A stretch of 34,424 nt of DNA, taken from the NCBI GenBank assembly GCA_021107755.1, contig JAIOSF010000001.1, forward strand, positions 1-34,424, given 5' to 3'. Numbering within the stretch: position 1 is the first letter of the stretch; the number at the start of each line of letters is the position of its first letter. Position numbers and translations under genes: made by a program. Of this stretch, positions 22,660 to 31,441 are shown piece after piece. Source of the DNA: Arcobacteraceae bacterium (GTDB lineage Bacteria; Campylobacterota; Campylobacteria; Campylobacterales; Arcobacteraceae). The notes below the pieces were generated by a model that was not told the origin of the DNA, searched no databases, and was given only the letters and a program-made list of their open reading frames with translations.

Positions 22660-24522
22660 CTACTTGATAGGAATATCAAGTATAAGTTTTGCACCAAAAT
22701 ATTCTACATTTTTATAGGTAAATGGTGCATTTTCTACACTAATAAACCCTAACATATGTTTTGTAATTATTTGATGTGACATATACAATCCAATCCCTGT
22801 TCCTTGAGACTTATGTTTTGTTGTAAAATATGGCTCAAAAACATGTTCTATAATATTTTCTGGTACTCCTCCACCATTATCATGTATTATAAATAAAGCT
22901 CGATTAACATTTTTAACAACATCTATTTTTATTAATTTGTTATCTATATTATTATCATTTAAGATATCTCTTGCATTGTTTAAAATATTTATTAAAACCT
23001 GCATCAACTCCCCATCAAGTTGATTTAATTGGATATCTTGAACTTTTTTTATAACTTCTATTTCACTATTTTTAAAAGTTGTCTCTAGAATTTTTAAACT
23101 TCTGTCTACAACATCTATTGCTTTAAATTTAGTTTTCTGTTTATCTGGCTTAAAATAATCCCTAAAATCATCAATAGTCTTTGATAAAAACTCTGTTGAG
23201 CTCACTATGTCATCCATACTTTTCATAAGCTCTTCATCTGTAAGTGTAGCAAACTGTTTTTTCACCTTCACCCCACTAGCAACTGTAGAGATTATAGATA
23301 ATGGTTGCCTCCATTGATGTGCAATATTTGAAAGCATCTCACCCATACTTGCCATTTTTGACTGTTGCATCATGATCTGCTCACTTTCCCGTAAAGCATG
23401 TTGAGTTTCTATCTCTTTTGTGATATTTAGTTTAATAGCAACAAACTCTTCTATCTCTCCATTATCATCAAAGATAGGTGTAATTGAAGCTCTTTCATAT
23501 TGTTTTTCACCCGATTTATCCAAATTGATAAAGGTTCCTACCCACTTTTTACCATTGTGGATAGTTTCATGAAGTTCTCTATAAAATTTATCATCATGTT
23601 CACCTGATTTTAAAATAGAAGGTTTTGACCCTCTTATCTCATCTAAAGTATATCCATAATTATTAACAAATGCCTTATTTACAAATTTTATATTTTCATA
23701 TTTGTCTGTTATAATAATAATATTATCACTATTTTCTATAGTATTCCTAAATTTTTTCAAATCTTTTTGTTTTTTATAAATTTTATATGAATCATAAAGA
23801 TATAAAAAAATAGAGAGTATTAAAAGAATAAATAATATAACCACTAGTATATGTGCTTTATTTATATTATCATGAGATAAAGTGTCATACTCATTCATCA
23901 AACTTTTTAACTTTTCTAAAATATTTAAATTACTCTCCTCTTCTAGAATTTCAGATGTACTTTGAAAATAGTTAAATAAAATTCTTGCATGTGCTAAAAA
24001 TATCTTTTCTGAACTATCTGATACATTAATAGTATCTATAGTTTTTAAATATTTTTCATACTCTATATTTTTAGTTTTATCTAAAGTGGAGATAGTAAAA
24101 TAAAGATCTATGAGTTCTCTTGATTGTATTTTATATTTTAGTTTTTGAATATATCGAAAAGAGTTATTTAAAATAGCATTATAAGATTTTATTTTTTGAA
24201 TAATAAATATTTTCTTTTCAAAATCTTTTTGTAGCTTATGAAGCTCATTTTGAAAAGCAGTGCTTTTTATTGAGTTATTTGAACTAATAAAAGAGAAGTT
24301 TTCTTTTATATCTTTTATATCTTTTTCTATATGGTCATAGTTATTATAATCTAAAATATTGCTTTTAAATAAGTCAAGATTATTATTAAGTGCATAAATT
24401 TTACCAATTTTTTCACTTATATAAAAATAATTAGTTATTTTCTCTTTTGTATTATATTTATTATATGCTAAAAACAATAAACCTATTAAAAAAAGTGTAG
24501 CAAAAAATATTGGTTTTTTCAT
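22660..24522 (-). CDS. Membrane-bound PAS sensor histidine kinase
   Basis: 620 aa from ATG at 24522 (MKKPIFFATLF), 4 nt after the peroxidase gene; the frame also extends 13 codons back into that gene from an upstream start. A first membrane helix (about 4-22) and a second (about 224-245) enclose a 200-residue, all-helical, presumably periplasmic sensor region (possibly a DAHL-type domain). Then come a PAS domain (about 257-372, TDKYENIKFVNKAF), a dimerisation helix with H-box SNIAHQWRQPLS (His402), and a HATPase domain with NILNNARDIL, DNGGG and GTGIGLYMS. No receiver domain or response-regulator gene is nearby. The signal is unknown; position behind a periplasmic peroxidase hints at a redox or envelope cue. 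Confidence 0.9.
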   Translation of the reverse strand: MKKPIFFATLFLIGLLFLAYNKYNTKEKITNYFYISEKIGKIYALNNNLDLFKSNILDYNNYDHIEKDIKDIKENFSFISSNNSIKSTAFQNELHKLQKDFEKKIFIIQKIKSYNAILNNSFRYIQKLKYKIQSRELIDLYFTISTLDKTKNIEYEKYLKTIDTINVSDSSEKIFLAHARILFNYFQSTSEILEEESNLNILEKLKSLMNEYDTLSHDNINKAHILVVILFILLILSIFLYLYDSYKIYKKQKDLKKFRNTIENSDNIIIITDKYENIKFVNKAFVNNYGYTLDEIRGSKPSILKSGEHDDKFYRELHETIHNGKKWVGTFINLDKSGEKQYERASITPIFDDNGEIEEFVAIKLNITKEIETQHALRESEQIMMQQSKMASMGEMLSNIAHQWRQPLSIISTVASGVKVKKQFATLTDEELMKSMDDIVSSTEFLSKTIDDFRDYFKPDKQKTKFKAIDVVDRSLKILETTFKNSEIEVIKKVQDIQLNQLDGELMQVLINILNNARDILNDNNIDNKLIKIDVVKNVNRALFIIHDNGGGVPENIIEHVFEPYFTTKHKSQGTGIGLYMSHQIITKHMLGFISVENAPFTYKNVEYFGAKLILDIPIK

Positions 24523-24526
24523 ACTA

Positions 24527-25459
24527 TTAATTATTTTGTACAATATCAGGTACCTCACCATCTAATGTTTTCAAAAACTTTACTATTTGACTTACATCTT
24601 CAGAAGGTGCAACAATCCCTAATTGAACATTTAACATCACTTCAACTGCTGATTTTAAATCATAAACAGAACCATCATGAAAATATGGTGCAGTTTTTGA
24701 AATATTTCTAAGTGTTGGTACTTTAAAATAATTCATATCCGACTTATTCCCTGTAACATCAAATTTTCCCAATGATTTTACGCTAGTTTTAAACTCTTTG
24801 ATTAAACCAATTTTTTGAAAAAGATTACCACCTATATTTATACCATTATGACAAGAAACACACCCATACTCTACAAAATGCTCATAACCTTTTCTTGCAT
24901 CTTCATCAATAGCATTTTTATCACCTCGCAAGTATTTATCAAAGGGTGCATTTGGTGTAATTAGTGTAGTTTCAAAATGTGCAATTGCATCTGTGATACT
25001 ATTTGAGGTTATACCCTCTTTATATATCTTTCTAAACTCTTGAGACAACGAATTATCTTTTTGTAATTTTTTTATTACATTGTCAAAGCTCTCACCCATC
25101 TCTATTGGGTTTTCAACAGGTCCATGAGCTTGCTCTTGTAAATCTTTTGCTCTCCCATCCCAAAACTGAGCTATATTAAAAACACTATTATAAACCGTAG
25201 GTGCGTTTATACCACCAACTTTTCCATTAATACCAACAGAGAAGCTTAAATTATCATCTCCTCCTGCATCTAATACATGACAACTAGCACAACTTATACT
25301 ATTATCTTTACTAAGTCTGGGATCAAAAAAAAGCTTTTTCCCTAAAAGTACTTTTTCTTTATCATATTTAATATCTAAAGGTATAGGGGTAATTAATTCT
25401 TTTGAAAACAAAGAACTAAAGAGGATTAATAAAGTTACTATTTTGTATCTAAATTTCAT
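24527..25459 (-). CDS. Di-heme cytochrome c peroxidase
   Basis: Periplasmic enzyme reducing H2O2 to water with electrons from cytochrome c. The 310-aa precursor has a signal peptide (about 1-19), and two heme c sites: C57-A-S-C60-H61 and C200-V-S-C203-H204. Between them are the family stretches NAPTVYNSVFN, WDGRAKDLQEQAHGP and ENPIEMG, and later VPTLRNISKTAPYFHDGSV. This is the CcpA/MauG superfamily; the context and length favour a peroxidase over MauG, which makes protein cofactors. GAGG before the ATG at 25459. It is followed after 4 nt by a sensor kinase gene and preceded by psd (30 nt). Confidence 0.92.
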   Translation of the reverse strand: MKFRYKIVTLLILFSSLFSKELITPIPLDIKYDKEKVLLGKKLFFDPRLSKDNSISCASCHVLDAGGDDNLSFSVGINGKVGGINAPTVYNSVFNIAQFWDGRAKDLQEQAHGPVENPIEMGESFDNVIKKLQKDNSLSQEFRKIYKEGITSNSITDAIAHFETTLITPNAPFDKYLRGDKNAIDEDARKGYEHFVEYGCVSCHNGINIGGNLFQKIGLIKEFKTSVKSLGKFDVTGNKSDMNYFKVPTLRNISKTAPYFHDGSVYDLKSAVEVMLNVQLGIVAPSEDVSQIVKFLKTLDGEVPDIVQNN

Positions 25460-25489
25460 TTTATTTTTTCCTCTTTTTTATAAAGCAAG

Positions 25490-26302
25490 CTAATTTGCTG
25501 TTGCTATAATATCTGAAAATCTCACTTTTGTATTTATAATATTATTTAATGAAATCATATCTTTTTCCCAAAAAAGCAATACTGTTGAACCCATCTCAAA
25601 GTATCCTAAACAATCACCTTTTTTTACATATAAATCTTCATACTCATACACTTTTGGATAGATAAGATCACTATTTGTTTGTATCTTTTCTTCAAAAGTA
25701 AATACCATTTTTCCTACATTTAAAGCTCCAACAAATACCATATAAAAAAGCTTATCATCTGTTGTTTTACACTCTAAAACAACCCTTTCATTTTCAATAA
25801 AAAGATTTTCTTGCTTATTTAAATATCGAAAATTTACAGGATATAATTTTCCTGGTACATGGATAAGTTTTGTTATATGACAATTATAAATAGCATGATA
25901 TCTATGATAATCTTTTGGACTCAAGTAAAAATTTGCATAAGAGCCATTTTTGAGTTTTTCAAAATCATCATACAAAATTTCATCAGTAAGTAATTCTCTT
26001 ACACTATAATTCATCCCTTTTATTTGAAGCGATGTTTCGCCTTCTATTGCCCCACATTGTGTTACAAAACTATCAGCTGGACTAATAAAATTATCTAGAC
26101 TATGTTCAATTGCTCTTGGAGTAGTTAACTCTCTAGTAAAAAGCTTATTAAGCGTTTTATAACTACTAGGGTCATTGAACTCTCTCATATCAAGTCCTAG
26201 TATCTTTACATAACCATTATTTATAATAGTTTGTATTGTTTTAGGAAACTCATATGTTGCAAATTTATGAAATAAGTTAGAGATTTTGTTTGTTATGTGC
26301 AC
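25490..26302 (-). CDS. psd: Phosphatidylserine decarboxylase (proenzyme)
   Basis: Makes phosphatidylethanolamine from phosphatidylserine at the inner membrane. The 270-aa proenzyme has the catalytic elements: SPADS (Asp77), DYHRYH (His133 and nearby His136), HVPGKLYPVN, and the C-terminal self-cleavage motif M-G-S-T (Gly238-Ser239), where cleavage creates the pyruvoyl group on the small alpha chain. The usual motif is LGST, so M replaces L, a mild change. The start is GTG at 26302, with AAGGA five bases upstream located across the end of mltA; the gap between genes is 2 nt. Confidence 0.93.
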   Translation of the reverse strand: MHITNKISNLFHKFATYEFPKTIQTIINNGYVKILGLDMREFNDPSSYKTLNKLFTRELTTPRAIEHSLDNFISPADSFVTQCGAIEGETSLQIKGMNYSVRELLTDEILYDDFEKLKNGSYANFYLSPKDYHRYHAIYNCHITKLIHVPGKLYPVNFRYLNKQENLFIENERVVLECKTTDDKLFYMVFVGALNVGKMVFTFEEKIQTNSDLIYPKVYEYEDLYVKKGDCLGYFEMGSTVLLFWEKDMISLNNIINTKVRFSDIIATAN

Positions 26303-26304
26303 TT

Positions 26305-27435
26305 TTATCCTTCACTTTTTGTATCTATATTTTTTATATTATTTGGTATAAGTATATACAAACTTCCCTTTTGTTTCATAATACCAGCTAGTTTTTCTGC
26401 TTTTTTCCCATTTCCAAAGAAAAAATCTGCTCTTATTTCACCTTTTATAGCACCACCTGTATCTGCTGCTACCATTAGTTGCTGAATTGGTATTTGGGTC
26501 AGTGGATTAGTAGTATCTATAAATACAGGAAACCCTAAAGGGATATAAGACCTATCAACTGCTAAATTTCTATTTGCTACAAGTGGTACACCTAAACTTC
26601 CTGTTGCAGTTTTTTCACTTTGTGTAAAAAATATATAACTTTCATTTAGGTTTAAAGTCTCATCTATTTGAGTTGGATTTTCCTTAAGCCACTTTCTAAT
26701 AGCTTGTAGGGACATATCCTCTTGTGATATATAGCCCTCTTCTATAAGTTTTCTACCTACTGGATAGTATCCTCTTCCATTTTGTTGGGCATATCCAACA
26801 TTGATAATAGTTCCATCTTGAAGTTTTACTTTTCCACTCCCTTGAATATGTAAAAAAAATAGATCTACCTTATCATCAACATAACAAATAGCTTCAAGAT
26901 TATTTTGTGACTCAATCTCTTCTCTACTATCATAAGGGACAACTTTATTTCCAATAACTTTTCCTCTAAGTCTATAATCTTTAAGTTCAGGATATAAACT
27001 ACCAAAGTCAACTATTAAAATATCCTTAGGTGTTTTATATATTGGATATTTATAAACATCAGTTTTTACTAGACTACCATTTAAAATGGGTTCATAGTAT
27101 CCCGTTATTAATCCCTCTTGTGCATTATTTTCATCCAACAATTTATAAGGTGTAAAATATTGAGTAAAAAACTCTTTTGAGTTTTCTATTTCAAACTGAT
27201 TTGCTTTGGTGCAAATATCTTTTAAGTTTTCATATCTTTTAGATTTTGTACATGCTTTTTTAAAAACCTCAAAAGATAACTCTAAATTATCTTTTTCAAA
27301 ACCAGCCATCTCATCCCAAGACACCTCTTGAAGATTTGCTTTTGATAAGTGTGGCTTTTGTTCAACTTTTGTGGCACATCCTGTGAATAATACCAGTAGT
27401 AAAGCAAATAAAAAAATTGCTTTAAAAAAACTCAT
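26305..27435 (-). CDS. mltA: Membrane-bound lytic murein transglycosylase A
   Basis: Cleaves peptidoglycan glycan strands to 1,6-anhydro products from the outer membrane. The 376-aa lipoprotein has a signal peptide with lipobox LFTGC (Cys20). The MltA barrel contains GLITGYYEP, IYKTPKDI and FLHIQGSGKV, and the late 3D domain has VAADTGGAIKG and R-A-D-F-F-F-G with the conserved Asp residues. The ATG at 27435 overlaps the preceding small gene by ATGA. It and the Slt-type enzyme at 3.5-5.1 kb are the two lytic transglycosylases in the window. Its neighbours psd and surE are also common housekeeping genes. Confidence 0.93.
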   Translation of the reverse strand: MSFFKAIFLFALLLVLFTGCATKVEQKPHLSKANLQEVSWDEMAGFEKDNLELSFEVFKKACTKSKRYENLKDICTKANQFEIENSKEFFTQYFTPYKLLDENNAQEGLITGYYEPILNGSLVKTDVYKYPIYKTPKDILIVDFGSLYPELKDYRLRGKVIGNKVVPYDSREEIESQNNLEAICYVDDKVDLFFLHIQGSGKVKLQDGTIINVGYAQQNGRGYYPVGRKLIEEGYISQEDMSLQAIRKWLKENPTQIDETLNLNESYIFFTQSEKTATGSLGVPLVANRNLAVDRSYIPLGFPVFIDTTNPLTQIPIQQLMVAADTGGAIKGEIRADFFFGNGKKAEKLAGIMKQKGSLYILIPNNIKNIDTKSEG

Positions 27436-27698
27436 GATAAGGTAAGTTCCTGTTTGATTTTTTCTTGATTAAGTTTATGAATAGTTTGAGTTTCTATCTC
27501 TTCAAATCTTTCATTATCAACACCCAACTCTTTTATCATATCTTTTGTTGTAGCATTCTCAACTTTTAGTTTATAATATCTAAACTCTTTTTTTGTTAAT
27601 CTTTTTTTCAAAATCTTAATCAGTTCATTTTCATCTTTTAAATCACCAACTAACTTATTTATATCCCCTAATAACTCATCGTAAAAGCTATTTTTCAT
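27432..27698 (-). CDS. Small sigma-region-4-like helix-turn-helix protein
   Basis: 88 aa from ATG at 27698, which has AAAGGA with a 9-nt spacer and overlaps the surE stop as ATGA; an ATG at 27707 touches that same AAAGGA and is less likely. The second half reads LTKKEFRYYKLKVENATTKD then MIKELGVDNERFEEIE and TIHKL. That follows the pattern of sigma-70 region 4 and LuxR-type HTH domains (L-T-x-x-E, then a helix-turn-helix, then I-E/K-L). The N-terminal half is helical and acidic/basic mixed. It could bind DNA or bind RNA polymerase, but no functional study is known to me. It ends by overlapping mltA. Confidence 0.7.
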   Translation of the reverse strand: MKNSFYDELLGDINKLVGDLKDENELIKILKKRLTKKEFRYYKLKVENATTKDMIKELGVDNERFEEIETQTIHKLNQEKIKQELTLS

Positions 27699-28486
27699 CT
27701 TATCCATTCCTTTAATTTTTCTATATCATCATAACTTGTCATATCAAGCTGTACTGGTGTAATTGAAACATAATTTTCTTTAATCGCTTCAAAATCACAC
27801 ATTTTTCCATCCACTTTTTGCCATATGAGCGGATGCAACCCTATCCAATAAACCTCTTCCCCTCTTGGGCTTACATATCTATGGGAATCATTTCCATACT
27901 CTCTATATCCTGCATTTGTAATCTTTATCCCTTGACACTCTTCTATAGAACAATGTGGTATATTGATATTGAGTAACTTTCTTTTCCCTATAGGGAAATC
28001 ACCATCAAGTATTTTTGTTACAATATCAACAATTGTTTTAGAGGCAAGTTCATACTCCCATCTATCTTTATTTGTTCCATTAATATCATGAAAAACTTGA
28101 CTTATTGCAATAGCAGGTATCCCTTGAAGTACAGCCTCACTAGCACCTGCAACTGTCCCACTATAGGTAATATCCTCCCCCATATTTGAACCAATATTAA
28201 TACCACTTATTACCAAGTCTGGCTTATTGTCATCATCAAATAAATTATTCAATCCAATAAAAACACAATCTGTAGGTGTACCATCATCCATCTTATAATA
28301 ATCATCATCAACACCTAAAAGTTTCATAGGACGGGTTAATGTCATACTATGAGCCGAGGCTGATTTTTCTGTTGCTGGTGCAACTATTGTAAGGTGAGCA
28401 ATCGGTCTTAAAACTTCAATAAGTTTTTTTAAACCTTTTGCATCCCAACCATCATCATTTGTTAAAAATATTTTTTTCTTATTCAT
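27695..28486 (-). CDS. surE: 5'/3'-nucleotidase SurE
   Basis: Metal-dependent phosphatase acting on nucleoside 5'- and 3'-monophosphates, a survival-linked house-cleaning enzyme. The 263-aa product has the metal motif TNDDGWDAKG (Asp11, Asp12), APATEKSASAHSMT, DGTPTDCV, VISGINIGSNMGEDITYSGTV and a C-terminal RW..YV-type segment. ATG at 28486 gives MNKKKIFLTNDDG, the normal start; an upstream start at 28504 adds only six residues. It leads a six-gene run on the minus strand (surE, HTH gene, mltA, psd, peroxidase, kinase). Confidence 0.95.
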   Translation of the reverse strand: MNKKKIFLTNDDGWDAKGLKKLIEVLRPIAHLTIVAPATEKSASAHSMTLTRPMKLLGVDDDYYKMDDGTPTDCVFIGLNNLFDDDNKPDLVISGINIGSNMGEDITYSGTVAGASEAVLQGIPAIAISQVFHDINGTNKDRWEYELASKTIVDIVTKILDGDFPIGKRKLLNINIPHCSIEECQGIKITNAGYREYGNDSHRYVSPRGEEVYWIGLHPLIWQKVDGKMCDFEAIKENYVSITPVQLDMTSYDDIEKLKEWIR

Positions 28487-28533
28487 TTCATAATTGTACA
28501 ACAAATGTAATAAATATTTTATTGAGTTTCAGT

Positions 28534-28539
28534 TATACT
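28534..28539 (+). promoter_or_regulatory. Candidate -10 box of the first dual-receptor kinase
   Basis: TATACT ends 6 nt before the ATG at 28546, and no Shine-Dalgarno sequence precedes that ATG. As with the lipoprotein gene, a leaderless transcript is possible. Confidence 0.35.
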
Positions 28540-28545
28540 CTTAAA

Positions 28546-31359
28546 ATGTTAAATAAAATATTTATTGCCTTACATCTTCTTACTATTTTACTTATAGCAA
28601 ATGAAAAAGTAAGCTTACAATTACAATGGAAATACCAATTTCAATTTGCTGGATATATTATGGCAAAAGAGAAAGGTTTTTATAATGATGTTGCCCTTGA
28701 TGTTGATATCAAAGAGTGGCAATATGGGATAAATATGGTTGATGATATTATGCAAGAAAAAAGCACTTTTTCTATCGTAAGATCTACAGCATTTATAGAT
28801 AATACAAATAAAAATGATATTGTTTTTTTAGCAGCTATATTTCAATCTTCCCCTTTGGTGTTATTAGCAGATAAAAGTTCAGGAATTAATAACTTTAGTG
28901 ATTTAAAAGATAAAAAACTTATGTCTACAACTGACTTAAGCACAGATGCCTCTCTTCTATCTATGCTTTTTTCAAAACATACCTCTTTTAATGATATGAA
29001 TGTTATTAAACAAACTTTTAAAATAGAAGATTTGATGAATGGTCATGCTGACATTATGGCTGCTTATATCTCAAATGAGCCTTACCTTTTAAAGCAAAAG
29101 GGTGGAACTCCTGTTATTTTTAATCCAAAAGATTATGGCTTTGATTTTTATAGTGATATTTTAGTAACAAAGCGAAACACACTTGATAAAGATCCAAGTT
29201 TAGTTAAAAAATTTACTGATGCATCACTAAAAGGTTGGAAATACGCCTTTGAACATATTGAAGAGACAAGTGAAATAATCTATAACAAATATAACACTTT
29301 AGATAAATCAAAAGAGGCTTTGATATATGAGGGGAAAGAGTTAAAAAAATTAGCCTATGATGGAACTAGGCAATTAGGTTCTATAACAAAAGATAAACTT
29401 GAAAGAATCTATGATGTGTATAAATTATTGGGTCTATCAAATACACAATTACTATTTGATAATGCCATCTATGAAGTAGACAATAAGAACAGTGAATTAA
29501 CAAAAAGTGAAAAAAACTATATTGAGAAGAAAAAAGTTATAAAAGTGTGTACAAATCCAAACTGGACACCAATTGAGTTTACAAATAATGATGGTGAACC
29601 AAATGGAATCTCTATAGATATTTTAAAACTGTTAGGGGAAAAAACTGGTTTACAATTTCAGTTTATAAAAACAAAAACTTGGGCAGAGTCACAAATGTAT
29701 CTCAAGAATAAAAAATGTGATATTCTTCCTGCTGCTATACAGACAAAAGAGCGAGAAAAATATGCAAACTTCACTACCTCTTACTTAAATTATGATTTAG
29801 CAATAATCACAAAAGATGACAAGCCTTTAGTAGATGAGCTTGAAACATTAATAGATAAAAAACTTTCTCGTAAAAAACATAGTGGACTTGTAAGTAAATT
29901 AAGAGACAAATACCCAAATATTCAAATCAAAGAGACAGTAGGGTACAAGGAAGCTTTTGAAGCAGTTGAAAATGGTGAAGTATATTATACTATAGCCACT
30001 TTGCCCGTACTCTCATATTATAAAAATATTTATAACTTTGAAAATCTTCAAATAGCAGGATACTCTAAAATGGTGTATAATTTATCAATTGCTGTAAGAG
30101 ATGATAATATTATCCTTTATAATATTTTAAACAAATCACTCTTTACCCTTTCTGATGAATCTAAAAAAATTATTCATGAAAAATGGCTTTCAAAACCCTT
30201 TGATTCACAACTTGATTATACTATCTTTCGTAATGTTTTTATTGTAATATTAGTACTTTTTATATTTTTTATCTACAAACAATATATGCTAAAAAAATCT
30301 CTAAATGAGTTTCATGAGATTATTAATGCAACGATTGAGGGTATTGGTATTTTCAAAGATGGAATTTGTATTGATGTTAATCAAAGTACCCTTACCATTC
30401 TTGGATATGATTCAAAAGAGGAACTTATAGGGAAAGATATATTCTCATTTATCCCTAGAAAATATCTTGCTATGGCCAAAGAAAAATTATCTCAAGATGA
30501 TACTCACCCTTACGAAATGGCGATTCTCAAAAAAGACAATAGTACAATATCTGTTTTAATCAGAGGACACTATATTAAAAATCGAGATATAAGACTTGTA
30601 AGTATTATAGATATCACCTTATTAAAACAACAAGAGGAGCAACTTCTTCAGCAAGCAAGACTTGTATCAATGGGAGAAATGATAGGAAATATAGCCCACC
30701 AATGGAGACAACCACTCTCTGTAATCTCTACAAGTGCAACAGGGATAAAGGTACAAAAAGAGTATGGTGTTCTGGACGATAAATTTTTATATGATGCTTG
30801 TGATGCAATTGATAACAATGTACAATATTTATCAAAAACAATAGATGATTTTAGAAACTTTGTAAAAGGGGATAGATTAAAATTAAAATTTAAAGCAACT
30901 GATTTTATAGAAAGTCTTTTAAACTTAATTGAACCATCAACAAAAAACCACAATATACAGATTATACAAAATGTTGATGAACAACTTATCATTAATGGTT
31001 ATAAAAATGAGTTACTCCAATGTTTTATGAATATTTATAATAATTCTAAAGACGCATTATCAAATAAAAACACTCTCAAAGAAAAAGTTGTTCTTATTAC
31101 AATAGAGCAAAAAGAGAACAAAATATTATTACATTTTAAAGATAATGGTGGTGGAATTGAAAAAAAGATTCTACCAAAAATATTTGACCCATACTTTACA
31201 ACTAAACATGAAACTCAAGGGACAGGGTTAGGACTTCATATGACTTATAATCTAATTACTAAAGGTATGGAAGGTTCAATCACAGCACAAAATAGCACTT
31301 TTGAGTATAATGGAGAAATGTATATAGGTGCTGAGTTTATTATTCAACTTGATATTTAA
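28546..31359 (+). CDS. Sensor histidine kinase with two solute-binding domains (NMT1/THI5-like and SBP type 3)
   Basis: 937 aa from ATG at 28546; the frame opens upstream at 28438 but would cross the surE start on the other strand. After a signal peptide (about 1-18), an NMT1/THI5-like domain (about 21-305) has KVSLQLQWKYQFQFAGYIMA and FGF-like pairs. A second, amino-acid-type binding domain (about 330-550) begins with VIKVCTNPNWTPIEF. Then come a membrane helix (about 560-578), PAS (about 587-695), and H-box GNIAHQWRQPLS (His718) with a HATPase domain ending in GTGLGLHMTYNL. It should sense two periplasmic ligands, for example a pyrimidine/thiamine-type or sulfonate-type compound and an amino-acid-like one; the actual ligands are not determinable here. 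No receiver domain. Confidence 0.9.
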   Translation: MLNKIFIALHLLTILLIANEKVSLQLQWKYQFQFAGYIMAKEKGFYNDVALDVDIKEWQYGINMVDDIMQEKSTFSIVRSTAFIDNTNKNDIVFLAAIFQSSPLVLLADKSSGINNFSDLKDKKLMSTTDLSTDASLLSMLFSKHTSFNDMNVIKQTFKIEDLMNGHADIMAAYISNEPYLLKQKGGTPVIFNPKDYGFDFYSDILVTKRNTLDKDPSLVKKFTDASLKGWKYAFEHIEETSEIIYNKYNTLDKSKEALIYEGKELKKLAYDGTRQLGSITKDKLERIYDVYKLLGLSNTQLLFDNAIYEVDNKNSELTKSEKNYIEKKKVIKVCTNPNWTPIEFTNNDGEPNGISIDILKLLGEKTGLQFQFIKTKTWAESQMYLKNKKCDILPAAIQTKEREKYANFTTSYLNYDLAIITKDDKPLVDELETLIDKKLSRKKHSGLVSKLRDKYPNIQIKETVGYKEAFEAVENGEVYYTIATLPVLSYYKNIYNFENLQIAGYSKMVYNLSIAVRDDNIILYNILNKSLFTLSDESKKIIHEKWLSKPFDSQLDYTIFRNVFIVILVLFIFFIYKQYMLKKSLNEFHEIINATIEGIGIFKDGICIDVNQSTLTILGYDSKEELIGKDIFSFIPRKYLAMAKEKLSQDDTHPYEMAILKKDNSTISVLIRGHYIKNRDIRLVSIIDITLLKQQEEQLLQQARLVSMGEMIGNIAHQWRQPLSVISTSATGIKVQKEYGVLDDKFLYDACDAIDNNVQYLSKTIDDFRNFVKGDRLKLKFKATDFIESLLNLIEPSTKNHNIQIIQNVDEQLIINGYKNELLQCFMNIYNNSKDALSNKNTLKEKVVLITIEQKENKILLHFKDNGGGIEKKILPKIFDPYFTTKHETQGTGLGLHMTYNLITKGMEGSITAQNSTFEYNGEMYIGAEFIIQLDI

Positions 31360-31441
31360 ATTTATTATAAAATGATACAACTTTGATACTTTTTTACAGT
31401 AACATAATAAATCCGCATATCTATAGGAAAGAATACTATTA

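Noticed and set aside
22660-24561. Longer form of the PAS kinase starting inside the peroxidase gene
   Set aside because: The ATG at 24522 lies 4 nt after the peroxidase stop and begins a normal membrane helix; the extra 13 residues are not needed.
28438-28545. Upstream extension of the first dual-receptor kinase (36 extra codons)
   Set aside because: It would overlap the surE start on the other strand, and the peptide there lacks a signal-peptide character. MLNKIFIALHLL at 28546 is a normal signal-peptide start.
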